DNA from: an uncultured Clostridiaceae bacterium | Lineage (GTDB): Bacteria > Bacillota > Clostridia > Oscillospirales > Ruminococcaceae | Reading direction: 5' to 3' | Assembly (NCBI GenBank): GCA_946411985.1 | Contig: CAMKFY010000030.1 | Coordinates: 1 to 10,384, forward strand | DNA: 10,384 bases | In this document: piece after piece, positions 1 to 6,496 of the stretch | Numbering within the stretch: position 1 is the stretch's first letter | Layout of the letters: each line of letters opens with the position of its first letter | The notes under the pieces: generated by a model | The model's input: only the letters and a program-made list of their open reading frames with translations | What the model was told of the DNA's origin: nothing | Database searches by the model: none | Translations under genes and position numbers: made by a program

Positions 1-103
1 TCTTGTAAACACTACCAAACTTTTAAATAAAAATTTTTAACAATATAACAGCAAATATTAAATATTATGGTTAAAATATATAAAAATAGGAAAAAATTAG
101 AAT
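1..103. other. Spacer upstream of aroE (possible tail of an unseen gene)
   Basis: Very AT-rich leader. Two plus frames are open from the window edge and stop at 28-30 and at 38-40, so the last few codons of an upstream gene could be here, but they are too short to identify. A TTAACA hexamer at 37-42 resembles a -35 box, but no -10 box sits at a good distance (TATTAT at 63-68 is 20 bases away), so I do not call a promoter. A weak AGG at about 88-90 is the only Shine-Dalgarno-like bases before the aroE ATG. aroE may be read through from genes upstream. Confidence 0.4.
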
Positions 104-937
104 ATGAAAAAAAAATTTGCCCTTATAGGGCACAACATAAAACATAGCCTTTCACCTTTTATACATAACGAAATATTTAAAGCCACAAAAAATCTTAAAA
201 ACTCATACAACCTATTGGAATTAGCGCCAAACGAAATAGAAAAATTTACTTCATATTTCAAAATATATAACGGCTTTAACGTAACAATGCCATATAAAAC
301 CTATATGTATGAAAATATTAAAAATATAGATTATAACGCAAAAAAATTCAAATCTGTTAACACAATTATAAAACTAAAAGATGGCAATTTTAAAGGATAT
401 AACACCGATAGTTACGGGTTTTTAAAAAGTTTGCTACACTTTAAAATAAATTTAAAAAATAATGTTTTACTACTAGGTTTGGGCGGCGCAGGAAGAACAA
501 TAGCTGTAAACTCTGCATTTTATAATTGCAAACTAACAGTAGCTATACGAAAAAAATCTATGAAAAAAGCATATAAAATTTTGCAAGAAATTATACCAAA
601 AAAAAAGCTTAAAGATGTAGATTTGGTAGACATAGAAAAAATTCCAATTAAGCATTACAACATAGTTATAAACGCCACACCAATTGGCATGTTTTACAAC
701 TTTGACAATATGCCAATAACTCCAAATTTATTACGTTGCTGCAAAAACGCCGTAGACCTTATATATGCGCCTAAAGAAACAAAATTTTTAAAAACTGCTA
801 AAAAATTTAAAATAAAAGCAGTAAATGGGTTATATATGCTTTTAATGCAAGCTACAAAATCTAACGAAATATTCACAGGCATGAAAATAAACAGCAAAAT
901 TATATCTGAAATTTATAAAAAATTAAAGAAAATATGA
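104..937 (+). CDS. aroE: Shikimate dehydrogenase (NADP+)
   Basis: Reversibly reduces 3-dehydroshikimate to shikimate with NADPH, the fourth step of the cytoplasmic chorismate pathway. Seen: the substrate-binding SLSP motif (Ser15, Ser17), NVTMPYK with the catalytic lysine at Lys65, Asn86, and NTD with the catalytic aspartate at Asp102, the same numbering as I recall for the E. coli enzyme. These are followed by the dinucleotide-binding loop GLGGAGRT (125-132), a basic RKKSMKK stretch that probably contacts the NADP phosphate, the NATPIGM motif, and a C-terminal NGLYMLLMQA that closes over the substrate. The length of 277 residues is normal for a single-domain AroE, with no fusion to dehydroquinase. 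The Shine-Dalgarno is weak. The stop overlaps the aroK start (ATGA), implying coupled translation. It is extremely lysine-rich (47 Lys against 3 Arg by hand count). The identity is secure; the NADP rather than NAD preference is inferred. Confidence 0.95.
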   Translation: MKKKFALIGHNIKHSLSPFIHNEIFKATKNLKNSYNLLELAPNEIEKFTSYFKIYNGFNVTMPYKTYMYENIKNIDYNAKKFKSVNTIIKLKDGNFKGYNTDSYGFLKSLLHFKINLKNNVLLLGLGGAGRTIAVNSAFYNCKLTVAIRKKSMKKAYKILQEIIPKKKLKDVDLVDIEKIPIKHYNIVINATPIGMFYNFDNMPITPNLLRCCKNAVDLIYAPKETKFLKTAKKFKIKAVNGLYMLLMQATKSNEIFTGMKINSKIISEIYKKLKKI

Positions 938-1440
938 AAAATATATATATATGTGGGTTTATGGCATCTGGTAAATCCACAATAGCAAAAAAAATAAGTC
1001 AAAAAACAAATTTGAATTTTATAGATATCGATGAAGAAATTGAAAAACTAACGAATATTTCTATATTAGAAATATTTAAAAATTATGGCGAAAAATATTT
1101 TAGGAGCCTAGAAACAATATTATTAAAAAAAATAAAACATAAAACTAACCTAATAGTTGCCACCGGAGGCGGCATTTTTGTACAAAACAAAAATATAAAA
1201 ATAGCCAAGCAATCTGGAACAATAATATTTTTAAACGTTAAGCTAGAAAACTGCATTAAAAGATTTGCAAAATCAAAACGGCCTCTAACGCTAAAAAAAT
1301 CATACCACTTTATAGAAAACCTTTACATAAAACGTCATACAAAATATTTAAAAATAGCAGATTTTGTTATACAAAATAACAAACTCCCGGAAAGTTGTTG
1401 TGCCCAAATTTTAAAATATATAAATATAAAACACAAATAA
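934..1440 (+). CDS. aroK: Shikimate kinase
   Basis: Phosphorylates shikimate at the 3-hydroxyl with ATP, the step right after AroE, in the cytoplasm. Seen: the P-loop GFMASGKS (8-15), the DID motif with Asp33 that binds shikimate and Mg2+, FRSLE with Arg57 and Glu60, the GGG motif at 78-80, the lid motif KRPL with Arg116, and the C-terminal Arg134 in the RHTKYLKIAD stretch. At 168 residues it is a standard monofunctional NMP-kinase-fold enzyme. The ATG overlaps the aroE stop codon by four bases, so the two consecutive pathway genes form a translationally coupled pair; no other aro gene is in the window. It ends 24 bases from the 3' end of the convergent spoVAE gene, with no obvious terminator between them. 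aroL is a possible alternative name, but sequence alone does not separate them. Confidence 0.93.
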   Translation: MKNIYICGFMASGKSTIAKKISQKTNLNFIDIDEEIEKLTNISILEIFKNYGEKYFRSLETILLKKIKHKTNLIVATGGGIFVQNKNIKIAKQSGTIIFLNVKLENCIKRFAKSKRPLTLKKSYHFIENLYIKRHTKYLKIADFVIQNNKLPESCCAQILKYINIKHK

Positions 1441-1464
1441 CACAACAATTTTTAATTGCCAAAG

Positions 1465-1827
1465 CTACCGCTTAATTTTCAAAAAAGCAGCAGCCAACAC
1501 CCCTAAAAATATACTAACGCTAAGCTGTAAAGCAACGCAATTAAACGCACATTTAAAAATTTTTAAAACTCCGCCGTGAATTAATACCTTTTGCGCTTCT
1601 TTAAAAATATTATAGCCCAACCCTAAAAAGGTAAACTCAAAGCCTGCTCCACCAAAATTTATAAACAATATATATTTGCTTAAAATTCCTAAAACAACCC
1701 CAATCGCAATTAAAAATATTAAAATTTTAAATGTGCAGATTGAACACCTACACAAAAAAAACTCGCCCAAACAGCATACTACGCCTCCAACTAAAAAAGC
1801 ATTTAAAAAAGAAATTAAAATATCCAC
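1465..1827 (-). CDS. spoVAE: Spore DPA-channel membrane protein SpoVAE
   Basis: Small integral membrane subunit of the SpoVA complex, which moves Ca-dipicolinic acid into the forespore and releases it at germination. Seen: 120 residues with about four hydrophobic segments, the N-terminal FLVGG signature (11-15), and a loop NFGGAG...FLGLGY (58-72) matching the family's AGAG...TGFGY region. I chose the GTG at 1827: it lies 4 bases after the spoVAD stop, an AAGGGG stands 9 bases upstream (1837-1842), and the protein then begins MDILISFL, close to family N-termini. A TTG at 1854 would add nine residues and overlap spoVAD. It is the last gene of spoVAC-D-E. Odd: the proline usual in the AGAG loop is not visible, and there are 7 cysteines. 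SpoVAC is a paralogous family, but position and the GGAG loop favour SpoVAE (the SpoVAEb type). Confidence 0.85.
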   Translation of the reverse strand: MDILISFLNAFLVGGVVCCLGEFFLCRCSICTFKILIFLIAIGVVLGILSKYILFINFGGAGFEFTFLGLGYNIFKEAQKVLIHGGVLKIFKCAFNCVALQLSVSIFLGVLAAAFLKIKR

Positions 1828-1831
1828 TACC

Positions 1832-2839
1832 TCAAACCCCTTCAAACCAAACAATATGTGCTATTGCTGGTATTGTAGCTTTTTGATTACTAGTTGCTTT
1901 GGAATGCAATGCTCCAGTGCCTATAAACATTACATTTTTTAATTTTTTATTTTTAAGCCTATATAAAATATCTGCACAAAGAACACTAGCACTACAGCCG
2001 GCTCCAGAGCCGCCACAACATATATTTTTAATATTTTTACCATATAGCATAAGCCCACAATCGTTATATTTGCTATTTAAAAAATAACCCTCACTTTTCA
2101 TAAGCTGGCAAAATATATAAGCGCCTAACCTGCCTAAATCTCCTGTAACTATAAGGTCAAAGTCTTCCACCTTTTTCCCGATTCCTTTTAAAAATTTTAT
2201 AGCGCTATCTGCAGCGGCTGGCGCCATAATAGCGCCCATATTGCTCGCATTTTTAACGCCAAAATCTACAACTTTGCCAACACACGCCCCACGAATAACA
2301 ATATTGCTAAAATCTTTTCTTTTAAGAAGCACCGCTCCCGCTGCGGTGGCTGTTTTCTGAGCTGTTTTCGGACGCGGTTGCAAATATCTAGCCGGAAAGC
2401 GAAACTGCCTTTGCGTAGCATAAAAATTAGACGCAGACACAGCAAGCGCGCAACCAACATGCCCAAAATTCAAAAAAACACACGACACAATTAAAGCCTC
2501 TGCCATAGTTGCGCAAGCGCCATAAAACCCCAAAAAAGGAACATTAACATTTTTAAAAGCATAACTCGTGCCAACGCATTGATTTAAAAGATCCCCACCA
2601 CATATAACATCTACATCTTCAATATTTAAATTTGCCTTTTCTACAGCCTTTGTTGCAGTAAAAAGTTGCATTTCAGCTTGCATAATTTCGTAAGACTTAT
2701 CGCAAAAATTATAATCTTTAAATATTCTATCAAACCTGCCGTTTAAAGGGCCAGCTGCCTCCTTTTCTCCAGCAGCAGCAGCAAAAGAAGATATAAATAT
2801 TGGGTTTTTAAAATAAAATACACCTTTTTTCAAATTCAT
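1832..2839 (-). CDS. spoVAD: Stage V sporulation protein AD, thiolase-fold DPA-binding subunit
   Basis: Soluble, thiolase-fold component of the SpoVA complex; in Bacillus it binds dipicolinic acid at the spore inner membrane and is needed for its uptake. Seen over 335 residues: GGDLLNQ (81-87), the active-site-like YGAC with Cys109, RQFRFP (144-149), NMGAIMAPAAAD (200-211), VTGDLGRLG (231-239), GGSGAGCSA (276-284) and a C-terminal TGALHS. Length and motif order match SpoVAD throughout. I place the start at the second in-frame ATG (2839): GAGGG stands 5 bases upstream at 2845-2849, whereas the ATG at 2851, which overlaps the spoVAC stop, has no usable ribosome site. Odd: an SSHxx segment before RQFR, as I remember it for the family, reads SASN here (Asn138), and TAQW reads TAQK. 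Thirteen cysteines. It lies between spoVAC and spoVAE. Confidence 0.93.
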   Translation of the reverse strand: MNLKKGVFYFKNPIFISSFAAAAGEKEAAGPLNGRFDRIFKDYNFCDKSYEIMQAEMQLFTATKAVEKANLNIEDVDVICGGDLLNQCVGTSYAFKNVNVPFLGFYGACATMAEALIVSCVFLNFGHVGCALAVSASNFYATQRQFRFPARYLQPRPKTAQKTATAAGAVLLKRKDFSNIVIRGACVGKVVDFGVKNASNMGAIMAPAAADSAIKFLKGIGKKVEDFDLIVTGDLGRLGAYIFCQLMKSEGYFLNSKYNDCGLMLYGKNIKNICCGGSGAGCSASVLCADILYRLKNKKLKNVMFIGTGALHSKATSNQKATIPAIAHIVWFEGV

Positions 2840-2844
2840 AGCAA

Positions 2845-2849
2845 CCCTC
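2845..2849 (-). promoter_or_regulatory. Ribosome binding site deciding the spoVAD start
   Basis: GAGGG on the minus strand, five bases before the ATG at 2839. The ATG at 2851 falls across this site and has only TTTTTA before it, so the downstream ATG is the better initiator. The site overlaps the spoVAC stop codon, which suggests termination and reinitiation coupling. Confidence 0.6.
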
Positions 2850-3300
2850 ATAAAAAGCTAAAAGCATATAAAAAGCCGCCGCACAAAATAAAAGCTATAA
2901 CCTCGCAAACCAAAACAGGCCCTACTATTTCAAACATCTTGCCACATACACCAAATATAAAGCCTTCCGCCCTATTTTCTAAGGCACAACACAACACAGC
3001 ATTTGCAAGCCAAAAAGGGGTTATAAAAATAAAAGCAACTGCAAACCTACCCATTTTCTGAAATGCGCCCAATAACGTTAAAGTAAATGATATTAAAATT
3101 AGTGCAATATTTAAATATATTACTGATTCCTGCCTGCCAAATCCCAACCTATTAAATATTAAAATAAGCATCTCCGCAAACATACATATAAACCCACCCC
3201 AAAAAAACATAAATATAACGCTACTCCTACCACGCAACATAGTAGCTTCACAACTTTTAGCAAACAGCTCATAATCGTTTTTATTAATAATGCTAACCAC
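2848..3300 (-). CDS. spoVAC: Spore DPA-channel membrane protein SpoVAC (divergent)
   Basis: Predicted polytopic membrane subunit of the SpoVA dipicolinate channel; in Bacillus subtilis SpoVAC acts as a mechanosensitive channel. Seen: 150 residues, hydrophobic segments at about 27-50, 58-80, 86-105 and 126-148, a GGFIC near 35-39 matching the family's GGLIC, and NRAEGFIFGVCGKMFEIVGPV (from 109), which matches the diagnostic KSEGLVLGVxxNMFKLAG region. First gene of the C-D-E set, ending in a TGA next to the spoVAD start region. Odd: the family's glycine-rich GQFAGAGSAVPVTGFANS is GRFAVAF followed by ITPFWLANA here (84-101), so the AGAG glycines are lost. The start is uncertain: the GTG at 3300 has no clear Shine-Dalgarno. 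SpoVAC is assigned from position and the C-terminal motif; another SpoVA-like family is the alternative. Confidence 0.8.
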   Translation of the reverse strand: MVSIINKNDYELFAKSCEATMLRGRSSVIFMFFWGGFICMFAEMLILIFNRLGFGRQESVIYLNIALILISFTLTLLGAFQKMGRFAVAFIFITPFWLANAVLCCALENRAEGFIFGVCGKMFEIVGPVLVCEVIAFILCGGFLYAFSFL

Positions 3301-3330
3301 CTCATAAAAATTTCAAATTAAAACTAAGCT

Positions 3331-3359
3331 TAGCTTGCTTATTAATTTTTATTTTATGC
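3331..3359 (-). promoter_or_regulatory. Candidate sigma-G (forespore) promoter for spoVACDE
   Basis: On the minus strand GCATAA (3359-3354) and CAAGCTA (3337-3331) are 16 bases apart. They resemble the sigma-G/sigma-F consensus as I know it (GHATR and CATNNTA), with one mismatch in the -10. It lies about 30 bases upstream of the spoVAC start, where a forespore promoter for this operon is expected. The region is AT-rich and the match is short, so chance is possible. Confidence 0.4.
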
Positions 3360-3433
3360 AAGTTTAATAGTAAATTTAAATATAGCTGCATTTTAAAGCC
3401 CAATTTATTAAATATAATTAACGCAAAATACTG

Positions 3434-3462
3434 TTGCAAAAATTTTATTTAAATGGTAAAAT
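3434..3462 (+). promoter_or_regulatory. Vegetative (sigma-A type) promoter for purA
   Basis: TTGCAA (3434-3439) and TAAAAT (3457-3462) are separated by exactly 17 bases, one mismatch from consensus in the -10 and two in the -35. Initiation near 3469 would give a leader of about 40 bases before the purA ATG at 3511, with no room for a purine riboswitch. It is divergent from the spoVAC promoter. Confidence 0.6.
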
Positions 3463-3492
3463 AACAGTCATGTGGTAAAAATAAAAAAATTC

Positions 3493-3501
3493 AAAGGAAG
3501 G
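3493..3501 (+). promoter_or_regulatory. Ribosome binding site deciding the purA start
   Basis: AAAGGAAGG, nine bases before the ATG at 3511. It rules out the in-frame GTG at 3472, which lies almost on the predicted transcription start and would add thirteen basic residues not seen in PurA proteins. Confidence 0.75.
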
Positions 3502-3510
3502 TTTATTTAT

Positions 3511-4791
3511 ATGCCTACTAAAGTTGTAGTTGGAGCTCAATGGGGAGATGAAGGAAAGGGCAAGATAATAGATATATTAGCTTCAAAATGTGATATTGTT
3601 GTTCGCTGCCAAGGAGGAAATAACGCAGGCCACACAGTAAAACATAAAGATAACACCTACACTTTACGCTGCATACCTTCTGGGATATTGTTTGAAAATG
3701 TTAGCTGCTATATTTCAAGTGGCGTTGTGCTAAATCCGCAATCTGTTCTTTTAGAAATAGAAGAGCTAAAAAGCAAAGGCGTAAACATTAAAAATTTAAA
3801 AATAGACCCTAGAGTGCATGTTATTATGCCATGGCACATTGCGCTAGACGAAGCCTACGAAATCTCAAAAGGAGAAAACAATATAGGCACCACAAAAAGA
3901 GGAATAGGCCCATGCTACGAAGACAAAATGAACCGTTGTGGAATAAGGCTGCACGAACTTATAGATAAAGATAGTTTCACAAAAAAAGCTTTAAACGTTG
4001 GCAACTTTAAAAATAAAATATTAGAGAAAATATATAATATTGAGCCTTTAAATATAAATAAGATAGTAAACGATTATGTTGAATATGGTGAAAAGCTAAA
4101 ACCATTTATTGAAGACACCTGCCAAGCAATATATAACGCATACATAGAAAATAAACATATACTTTTTGAGGGCGCGCAAGGCAGCATGTTAGATATAAAC
4201 TACGGCACATATCCTTTTGTTACCTCTTCAAACCCAATATCTGGTGGAATATGCACAGGCGCAGGCATAGCTCCAACCGCAATAGATAAGGTGCTGGGCG
4301 TTGCTAAAGCATACACAACAAGGGTAGGCGGCGGGCCACTTCCCACAGCCATGAACGAAGACTTGCAAAACATAATAATAGAAAAGGGAGCCGAGTTTGG
4401 CACCAACACAAAAAGAAGGCGCAGAATAGGCTGGCTCGACGCCGTGGCACTAAGATATAGCAAAATTATAAACGGCTTTAACACAATAGCTCTAAATAAA
4501 TTAGATATACTTTCTGGCATAGGCAGTTTAAAAATATGCACAGCATACAAAACAAAACAAGGCAACACAATAAAACACTTTCCATGGTCTTTAGATGAAC
4601 TCGCTGGCGTAACTCCAATTTACGAAGAGTTTGAAGGGTTCAACGAAGATATAAGCATGTGTAGAACTGTGGAAGATTTGCCACTAAATTGCAAGAAATA
4701 TATATTAGGCATAGAAAGGCTATGCAACATTAAAATAAATATGATAGGCACAGGGCCAAAACGCCACGAAAATATATATAGAAATATTTAA
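3511..4791 (+). CDS. purA: Adenylosuccinate synthetase
   Basis: Condenses IMP with aspartate using GTP to give adenylosuccinate, the first committed step from IMP to AMP; cytoplasmic homodimer. Seen in 426 residues (usual family length): the N-terminal GAQWGDEGKGK with catalytic Asp13, GGNNAGHTV with catalytic His41, GTTKRGIGPCYEDK (126-139) with a conserved Arg142 that acts across the dimer interface, EGAQGSMLDINYGTYPFVTS, the aspartate-binding GTNTKRRRRIGWLD, the guanine-specifying NKLD, and a C-terminal GTGPKR. All catalytic motifs are intact. The start at 3511 is set by a strong Shine-Dalgarno; the protein then begins MPTKVVVGAQWGDEG, as in other PurA. It is a lone gene with its own promoter, divergent from spoVAC and convergent with rpiB. 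It has 12 cysteines, more than typical for the family. Identity is secure. Confidence 0.97.
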   Translation: MPTKVVVGAQWGDEGKGKIIDILASKCDIVVRCQGGNNAGHTVKHKDNTYTLRCIPSGILFENVSCYISSGVVLNPQSVLLEIEELKSKGVNIKNLKIDPRVHVIMPWHIALDEAYEISKGENNIGTTKRGIGPCYEDKMNRCGIRLHELIDKDSFTKKALNVGNFKNKILEKIYNIEPLNINKIVNDYVEYGEKLKPFIEDTCQAIYNAYIENKHILFEGAQGSMLDINYGTYPFVTSSNPISGGICTGAGIAPTAIDKVLGVAKAYTTRVGGGPLPTAMNEDLQNIIIEKGAEFGTNTKRRRRIGWLDAVALRYSKIINGFNTIALNKLDILSGIGSLKICTAYKTKQGNTIKHFPWSLDELAGVTPIYEEFEGFNEDISMCRTVEDLPLNCKKYILGIERLCNIKINMIGTGPKRHENIYRNI

Positions 4792-4805
4792 TAACGTAAG
4801 CGCGC

Positions 4806-4828
4806 GAGCTCAAAAGAGTTTTATTTTT
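4806..4828 (+). terminator. Weak intrinsic terminator candidate after purA
   Basis: GAGCTC (4806-4811), a loop AAAA, then GAGTTT (4816-4821) can form a six-pair stem including G-U pairs, followed by the T-rich run TTTTATTTTT. It begins 14 bases after the purA stop, the right place for its terminator. The stem is short, so efficiency is doubtful. In the minus direction there is no T tract, so it would not serve rpiB. Confidence 0.35.
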
Positions 4829-4837
4829 CGCCATGAT

Positions 4838-5275
4838 TTAGCATTCCAAATTTTTAATTTTATCCAGCCTCTTTATATGCCGGCCTCCTTCAAATTGCGT
4901 ATTTAAAAATATATCTACAAGCTCCAACCCTAAGCCGTTGCCAATAACCCTGCCTCCAAGGCACAACACATTAGCGTTATTATGAAGCCTGCTATATTTA
5001 ACAGAGAAGCTATCAGATGCACAAACTGCGCGTATTCCTTTAATTTTGTTTGCAGCTATTGCCATGCCAACCCCCGTGCCGCAAACCAATATTCCTACGC
5101 TGTCTATATTTTTAGTTAAAACGTTGCACAGTTTAAGCGCTATATCGGGGTAGTCACACGCGCTATCCGTTACATTTAAGCTAACGTCTAAACATTCCAC
5201 GTTATTAGATTTTAAATATGTTTTTATTGATTCTTTTAAATTTAACCCAGCGTGATCGCTACCTATATATATCAT
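4838..5275 (-). CDS. rpiB: Ribose-5-phosphate isomerase B
   Basis: Interconverts ribose 5-phosphate and ribulose 5-phosphate in the non-oxidative pentose phosphate pathway, supplying the ribose for purine synthesis. Seen in 145 residues: the N-terminal GSDHAG (5-10), DYPD (41-44), the active-site CGTG with the catalytic base Cys65 and Thr67, the SRLHNNANVLCLGGR stretch with His98 that helps open the ring, and EGGRHIKR near the C-terminus. Together these are the RpiB/LacAB signature; the length is typical. The ATG at 5275 is preceded by a strong AGGGGAG seven bases upstream. It follows tsaB by 61 bases with no terminator visible, so it is probably the last gene of the fhs-tsaE-tsaB-rpiB unit. 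Galactose-6-phosphate isomerase (LacA/LacB) is a related alternative, but a lone gene with all of these residues favours RpiB. Confidence 0.93.
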   Translation of the reverse strand: MIYIGSDHAGLNLKESIKTYLKSNNVECLDVSLNVTDSACDYPDIALKLCNVLTKNIDSVGILVCGTGVGMAIAANKIKGIRAVCASDSFSVKYSRLHNNANVLCLGGRVIGNGLGLELVDIFLNTQFEGGRHIKRLDKIKNLEC

Positions 5276-5336
5276 TTAACATCTCCCCTTTAACTATATA
5301 TGGCACAAATATTGTAAACTTAAACCAGGCATCCCT

Positions 5337-6041
5337 TTAAAATATATCTTTAAGCTTTTCAGCTCTTTCTCGTTCTGCTTGTGATAACTGTATATATTTA
5401 GGCACCACTATATCATTTAGCGGTGTTTTATTTTTAATAATTTGCTGCGCACAAAGCGCCACACTAACAGCAGATTGCAGCCTTAACTGCGGCGACGCTA
5501 AAAATATATTGTTTACACCTTGCATATATTCATAACAGCTAGACGCCGCATCGCCCACTAAAAATGTTGGCTGTTTATTTAAAATAAGCTTTTGCTTTAA
5601 CTCTTCTTTCTCCAGCACGCCATCTTCACAGCAACGTATAACTTTAAAGTTTTCTATATTAAAAAGCGCAGTGTATACTGTGTTTCTCCGCGCATCTAAA
5701 ACCGCGCAAACAATAACACTATTCAAATCTATTAAATTATACGCAAGCCCCAACAAACTATCTACGCCAACACACGGCACACCAAGCCCTAGAGCTATTC
5801 CCTTAGCAGCAGCTACTCCAATTCTAAGCCCTGTAAACGAACCAGGCCCACAAGATACAGCCACAATTCCTATATCTTTAACGTCTATATTAGCATTTCT
5901 AAACATATTGTCCACCAACACCATTAACGTTCTAGAATGCAACAGCCCAACACACAGTTTACTGCTAGCTAAAACGTTCTCACCTTCGCAAATAGCACAA
6001 GAAGCTGCCAAAGAACTGCTTTCAATAGCTAATATTTTCAT
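5337..6041 (-). CDS. tsaB: tRNA t6A37 biosynthesis protein TsaB
   Basis: Non-catalytic ASKHA-fold partner of TsaD in the complex that transfers threonylcarbamoyl to A37 of ANN-reading tRNAs. Seen in 234 residues: the N-terminal MKILAIESSS strand, LHSRTL around His35, and the hallmark GPGSFTGLRIG (65-75), then GVPCVGVDSL; the C-terminal half is poorly conserved, as is usual. I start at the ATG at 6041: GGGAG lies eight bases upstream and the ATG overlaps the tsaE stop (ATGA). A GTG at 6050 would add three residues and sit on that ribosome site. It directly follows tsaE, its functional partner. TsaD, which usually completes this cluster in Firmicutes, and rimI are absent; rpiB follows instead. 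TsaB is distinguished from TsaD by its short length and lack of the TsaD HxxxH metal motif. Confidence 0.92.
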   Translation of the reverse strand: MKILAIESSSLAASCAICEGENVLASSKLCVGLLHSRTLMVLVDNMFRNANIDVKDIGIVAVSCGPGSFTGLRIGVAAAKGIALGLGVPCVGVDSLLGLAYNLIDLNSVIVCAVLDARRNTVYTALFNIENFKVIRCCEDGVLEKEELKQKLILNKQPTFLVGDAASSCYEYMQGVNNIFLASPQLRLQSAVSVALCAQQIIKNKTPLNDIVVPKYIQLSQAERERAEKLKDIF

Positions 6042-6496
6042 TGAACGCACTCCCTACTTATCTCTATCTTCCTTTTTGTTTGGCCTAAAATTTCAATACT
6101 AACCTTGAAATATGTTTGTGGCAAAAAATTTAATATATTCTCGCTCCATTCCACTAAAACTATGGAATTAACATCTTTTATAAAATCAAAATATCCAACT
6201 TCATATAAATCTTGTTCGGTTAAAATTCTATACATATCACAATGCACTATTCTGCCACCAAATTTGCAAAAATATTCATTAACTATTGAAAAGGTTGGGC
6301 TACGCACAGTATCAGGCACGCTAAAAGCCTGCGCAAAACCTTGCACAAAAGCTGTTTTCCCTGCGCCTAAATTTCCAAAAATGGCCACAAAAGCCGGAAA
6401 TTTTAAAAGCTCAGCAAATTTTTTAGCCACATTAAAAGTTTCAGCTTTTGAATTAGTACAAACATTTATAGGCAAATTTAAAATAACACTCTCCAC
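6038..6496 (-). CDS. tsaE: tRNA t6A37 biosynthesis ATPase TsaE
   Basis: Small P-loop ATPase (YjeE/YdiB family) that binds the TsaB-TsaD complex and drives turnover of tRNA threonylcarbamoylation. Seen in 152 residues: the Walker A GNLGAGKT (41-48), the switch-like SPTFSIVNEY (66-75), HCDMYR with Asp87, and the VEWSEN motif (115-120) with Glu116 and Trp117. The length is typical. The start is a GTG whose first base is the last base of the fhs stop codon, with GAGGG about eight bases upstream inside fhs, so translation is coupled to fhs. The stop overlaps tsaB by four bases. Position 2 of an apparent four-gene operon. Identity is secure; how the chain is regulated beyond the fhs promoter is not visible. 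Confidence 0.94.
   Translation of the reverse strand: MESVILNLPINVCTNSKAETFNVAKKFAELLKFPAFVAIFGNLGAGKTAFVQGFAQAFSVPDTVRSPTFSIVNEYFCKFGGRIVHCDMYRILTEQDLYEVGYFDFIKDVNSIVLVEWSENILNFLPQTYFKVSIEILGQTKRKIEISRECVQ
6050..6055 (-). promoter_or_regulatory. Ribosome binding site deciding the tsaB start
   Basis: AGGGAG on the minus strand, eight bases before the ATG at 6041 and inside the last codons of tsaE. It selects the start that overlaps the tsaE stop rather than the GTG at 6050, which is part of the same stretch. Confidence 0.65.

Noticed and set aside
694..897. Minus-strand open frame inside aroE
   Set aside because: Antisense shadow of a fully motif-supported aroE; its protein resembles nothing and has no ribosome site.
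941..981. Alanine in the shikimate kinase P-loop (GFMASGKS instead of the common GFMGxGKS)
   Set aside because: Still fits the Walker A pattern GxxxxGKS and all other catalytic residues are present, so it is tolerated variation rather than inactivation.
1676..2087. Plus-strand open frames opposite spoVAE and spoVAD
   Set aside because: Rich in Lys, Pro and Thr as expected for the antisense of these genes; no ribosome sites and no domain resemblance.
3463..3510. Purine riboswitch or PurR site ahead of purA
   Set aside because: The predicted leader is only about 40 bases, with no conserved riboswitch core and no PurBox-like repeat that I can see.
4200..4568. 122-residue minus-strand frame inside purA
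   Set aside because: Lies wholly within the catalytic core of purA; antisense shadow.
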